Shown: positions 6,849-8,933 of the stretch, piece after piece | Numbering within the stretch: position 1 is the stretch's first letter | Layout: each line of letters begins with the position of its first letter | NCBI GenBank assembly: GCA_019894815.1 | Contig: JAGXNU010000078.1 | Location: forward strand, 1 to 8,933 | Length of the DNA: 8,933 bases | Direction of reading: 5' to 3' | From: Promethearchaeota archaeon | GTDB taxonomy: Archaea; Asgardarchaeota; Lokiarchaeia; Sigyniarchaeales; SOKP01 | Made by a program: the position numbers and the translations under genes | Notes under the pieces: generated by a model | Databases searched by the model: none | Seen by the model: only the letters and a program-made list of their open reading frames with translations | Told to the model about the DNA's origin: nothing

Positions 6849-7718
6849 TTTGGTTAGATAAAAAGATTGTTTTATTTCATTTTTATGAGTGAATATCCAT
6901 TTTATGTTTTTAAAGCCATATATGAAGAAACTTGAAAAAATATCTAAAGCTAATTTCCACAAAACTATTTTAGATGACCCATACTCTCTATCATAGACTT
7001 TTATAGGACATTCTTTAATTTTATATCCAAGTGAAGTAGCAATTAGAATTTGCTCGGTACAGAATGCATATCCCAAATATCGCATGTCATCAAAAATATG
7101 AATTAAATCTCTCTTATAACCACGAAATCCATTTTGGTTATTTAATATATTTACACCAAAAAATAATCGGAGTAATTTTTCGGTTAGCACCTCCCCAAAC
7201 CTTGTAGAGAGGGGGAGTTTATAATGATAAGTTCCTAAGTACCTGGATCCTATCGTAAAATCAAATTTTCCATCAAGAATAGGTTTAATCAAATAATATA
7301 GATCATCGGGGTTATGCTGTCCATCACTGTCCATAGTCACTATGATTTGACCCGTAGCATATTTAAAACCAGTCATAATAGTAGCTCCATAACCCCTATT
7401 AGATTTATGACGCAAAACTCTAATTCCTCGATCTTTTCTCCCTTTCTCGATTTCTTGTAAACTTGCGTCTGTTGAATGATCATCAATAACAATAATTTCA
7501 ATAGAAGGATGGTGGGGGAGATCTTGTAAAATAGACCCAATAGTATTTTCTTCGTTATACACGGGTAATATGATTGAAATTAGGACGGAGTTTTTTGATT
7601 TATCGAATTTATCTATATAATTATATAATTCTTTAAAACCAAGACTATTTTGAAAGGTTTTGATATTACTTTTTCCTAAATTAAGATCACCAGTATTTCT
7701 CCGAGACAATATTTTCAA
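6846..7718 (-). CDS. DPM/DPG-type GT2 glycosyltransferase, paralogue A
   Basis: A 290-residue inverting GT-A glycosyltransferase resembling dolichyl-phosphate mannose/glucose synthases, which load a sugar from NDP-sugar onto polyprenyl phosphate at the cytoplasmic membrane face. Motifs: ISIILPVYNEE (47-57), VIDDHSTD (77-84), GYGATIMTG, the metal-binding DSD in MDSDGQHNPDDL (D130, D132), IGSRYLG, NNQNGFRG (193-200), GYAFCTEQIL and CPIKVYDREYGSS. About 45 residues precede the first beta strand, longer than in typical family members. The start is a TTG with no strong Shine-Dalgarno; it is supported because paralogue B also starts with TTG, at the same residue (MxIL), and aligns without gaps. No clear C-terminal transmembrane helices are seen, only a hydrophobic stretch at about 251-276. 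It is 125 bp downstream of paralogue B with its own promoter-like box, and is followed by the 2-epimerase. Donor and acceptor are unknown. Confidence 0.9.
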   Translation of the reverse strand: MKILSRRNTGDLNLGKSNIKTFQNSLGFKELYNYIDKFDKSKNSVLISIILPVYNEENTIGSILQDLPHHPSIEIIVIDDHSTDASLQEIEKGRKDRGIRVLRHKSNRGYGATIMTGFKYATGQIIVTMDSDGQHNPDDLYYLIKPILDGKFDFTIGSRYLGTYHYKLPLSTRFGEVLTEKLLRLFFGVNILNNQNGFRGYKRDLIHIFDDMRYLGYAFCTEQILIATSLGYKIKECPIKVYDREYGSSKIVLWKLALDIFSSFFIYGFKNIKWIFTHKNEIKQSFYLTK

Positions 7719-7768
7719 ACTGAAACCCCGATAGTACTCATTCTAAGATAAAAACTAATTTAATTATC

Positions 7769-7781
7769 TTTATAGTATAAA
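7769..7781 (-). promoter_or_regulatory. TATA-like box upstream of GT2 paralogue A
   Basis: The minus strand reads TTTATACTATAAA, close to the archaeal TTTAWATA consensus, preceded by TTTGAGCTA. Its centre is about 57 nt before the TTG start; transcription starting about 25 nt after it would leave a leader of roughly 30 nt. The same spacing is found for paralogue B. Confidence 0.5.
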
Positions 7782-7814
7782 TAGCTCAAATTTAATAAAA
7801 TTAATTCATTACGG

Positions 7815-7821
7815 AAAAAAA
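7815..7821 (-). terminator. T-run terminator after GT2 paralogue B
   Basis: Seven T on the minus strand lie 22 nt after the TAA stop of paralogue B and before the TATA-like box of paralogue A. No hairpin is evident, consistent with archaeal T-tract termination. Together with 7769-7781 it suggests the two GT2 genes are separate transcripts. Confidence 0.4.
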
Positions 7822-7843
7822 CATATAAGATAATAGTATGGGT

Positions 7844-8809
7844 TTAAGTAAATCTTTTTTCGACAAAAAAATTTGAATTAATATAAATTAGCTCTCTATT
7901 AATTCGAAGATCTTTTAATTCAGGACTCTTTTTCAATTCTTTTTCATAGATTTTCAACATACCATATCGGTCTTTCCTGATTACAGTGAGTTTGATTTTT
8001 TTTACTAAATACGTAAAAAATAGTGAAAACATATTTATCGCTAATTTTGAGAGCACTACATGAGATGAACCATGTTTTCTATCGTAAAGCTTAATGGGGC
8101 ATTCTTTTATCTTGTACCCCTCAATAGATGCTCTTAGAATTTGTTCGGTACAAAAAGCATACCCATCATATCTCACGTTATCAAATATTTTAAGAATTTG
8201 CCTATTGAAAGCTCTAAAACCATTTTGATTGTTCATAATTTTCTTGCCAAAAAATATTTGTATTAGTTTTTCGACAAATAGTTCGCCGAGTCTTGTTGAT
8301 ACAGGTAATTGGTAGAAGAATGTTCCTAAATATCTTGAGCCTATAGTATAATCTGCTTCTTTAGTAAATATGGGTCGCACCAATGTAAGCAAATCTTTTG
8401 GATCATGTTGACCATCGCTATCCATTGTTACTATAACATCGCCTTTAGCATTTTTAATGCCTGTCAATATAGCAGACCCATAACCTTTATTGAGTTTATG
8501 GTTTACTACTTTTAAATTTAAATTCTTTTTTATGTTCTCAATTTCTTTTAAACTACCATCTGTGGATTTATCGTTAACAACAATTACTTCAATAAATTTT
8601 TGATTAGGTAGACTTTCTATAACATTTTTAATTGTCATTTCTTCATTAAACATCGGCAAAATAATGGATATTATGACTTGATCATCTCCTTTTTGGAAGT
8701 TCTCTAAGAAATCATATAAAGATTGAAAGTCATTATCTTGAGAAGATTTCAGAAGGCTCTGATTAGGAGGATCAGCGTCTACATCTTCGCTTGAAGTTAA
8801 AATAGTCAA
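7844..8809 (-). CDS. DPM/DPG-type GT2 glycosyltransferase, paralogue B
   Basis: A 321-residue GT-A glycosyltransferase, probably a polyprenyl-phosphate sugar synthase or glycan-initiating enzyme. It has the same motif order and residue numbers as its neighbour: ISIILPMFNEE (47-57), VVNDKSTD (77-84), the DSD metal site at D130/D132 in MDSDGQHDPKDL, IGSRYLG, NNQNGFRA (193-200), GYAFCTEQIL and CPIKLYDRKHGSS. A hand count gives about 59% identity to paralogue A over residues 46-270 without gaps, but only about 10 of 45 in the N-terminal extension. After residue about 275 it carries an extra charged tail of about 45 residues (RKDRYGMLKIYEKELKK and onward) not matched in paralogue A. The start is a TTG supported by AAAAGGAG ending 8 nt upstream; no ATG is usable without losing the extension. 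It has its own promoter-like element. The tandem copies suggest duplication followed by change of donor or regulation. Confidence 0.9.
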   Translation of the reverse strand: MTILTSSEDVDADPPNQSLLKSSQDNDFQSLYDFLENFQKGDDQVIISIILPMFNEEMTIKNVIESLPNQKFIEVIVVNDKSTDGSLKEIENIKKNLNLKVVNHKLNKGYGSAILTGIKNAKGDVIVTMDSDGQHDPKDLLTLVRPIFTKEADYTIGSRYLGTFFYQLPVSTRLGELFVEKLIQIFFGKKIMNNQNGFRAFNRQILKIFDNVRYDGYAFCTEQILRASIEGYKIKECPIKLYDRKHGSSHVVLSKLAINMFSLFFTYLVKKIKLTVIRKDRYGMLKIYEKELKKSPELKDLRINRELIYINSNFFVEKRFT

Positions 8810-8817
8810 AAGCTAAG

Positions 8818-8825
8818 CTCCTTTT
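8818..8825 (-). promoter_or_regulatory. Shine-Dalgarno that decides a TTG start
   Basis: The minus strand reads AAAAGGAG, 8 nt before the TTG at 8809-8807. This is the best evidence that TTG is used as a start codon here, and it lends weight to the homologous TTG start of paralogue A. Confidence 0.75.
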
Positions 8826-8864
8826 ATAAATCCATTAATTACATTAAAACGTGATTATTGCATT

Positions 8865-8875
8865 AAAATATAAAG
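8865..8875 (-). promoter_or_regulatory. TATA-like box upstream of GT2 paralogue B
   Basis: The minus strand reads CTTTATATTTT, a good match to the archaeal TATA box, preceded by AAGTAAC as a possible purine-rich BRE. Its centre is about 61 nt before the TTG start, giving an expected leader of about 35 nt that contains the Shine-Dalgarno. The remaining 58 bp to the window edge show no coding signal. Confidence 0.5.
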
Positions 8876-8933
8876 TTACTTGATGTTTTAAATATTGTCA
8901 ATTAGAATTAAAACTGACTTGCCAATCATATTG

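Overview
This window is an AT-rich (roughly 30% GC by eye), gene-dense stretch of a surface-polysaccharide or protein-glycosylation locus. An archaeal host is the best reading. TATA-like boxes sit about 57-61 nt upstream of several starts, a bare T-run lies where one transcript should end, TTG starts are used, and purine-rich ribosome-binding sites are present. One GT4 enzyme and one ParB-like protein are of types I associate with archaeal exopolysaccharide clusters. Low GC with Lys/Asn/Ile-rich proteins would suit an Asgard (Lokiarchaeia-like) genome, but nothing here proves the lineage.

Layout. (1) Positions 1-3158, minus strand: a probable three-gene unit read right to left, GT4 glycosyltransferase (3158-1953), GT4 glycosyltransferase (1921-749), then a ParB-like protein (705 to beyond the left edge). 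(2) Positions 3159-3417: a divergent intergenic region. (3) Positions 3418-5705, plus strand: two genes, an extended SDR fused to an RmlC-like cupin, then an RmlD-like reductase whose Shine-Dalgarno overlaps the previous stop codon. (4) Positions 5730-8809, minus strand, converging on (3) with only 24 bp between: two paralogous DPM/DPG-type GT2 glycosyltransferases and a non-hydrolysing UDP-GlcNAc 2-epimerase (WecB/FnlC family). (5) Positions 8810-8933: upstream promoter region.

How the genes fit together (inference): the SDR-cupin, the RmlD-like reductase and the 2-epimerase would make an activated deoxy- or N-acetyl sugar. The two GT2 enzymes would load sugars onto a polyprenyl/dolichyl phosphate carrier or start a glycan, and the two GT4 enzymes would extend it on the cytoplasmic face. 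No 4,6-dehydratase, flippase, polymerase or oligosaccharyltransferase is present, so the pathway must be completed outside the window.

The most notable points are the tandem GT2 duplication with a conserved N-terminal extension and TTG starts, the SDR-RmlC fusion with altered catalytic positions, a ParB-like protein lacking its signature motif, a ten-A homopolymer inside a GT4 gene, and an odd start region for the 2-epimerase. No RNA gene, CRISPR array or mobile element was seen.
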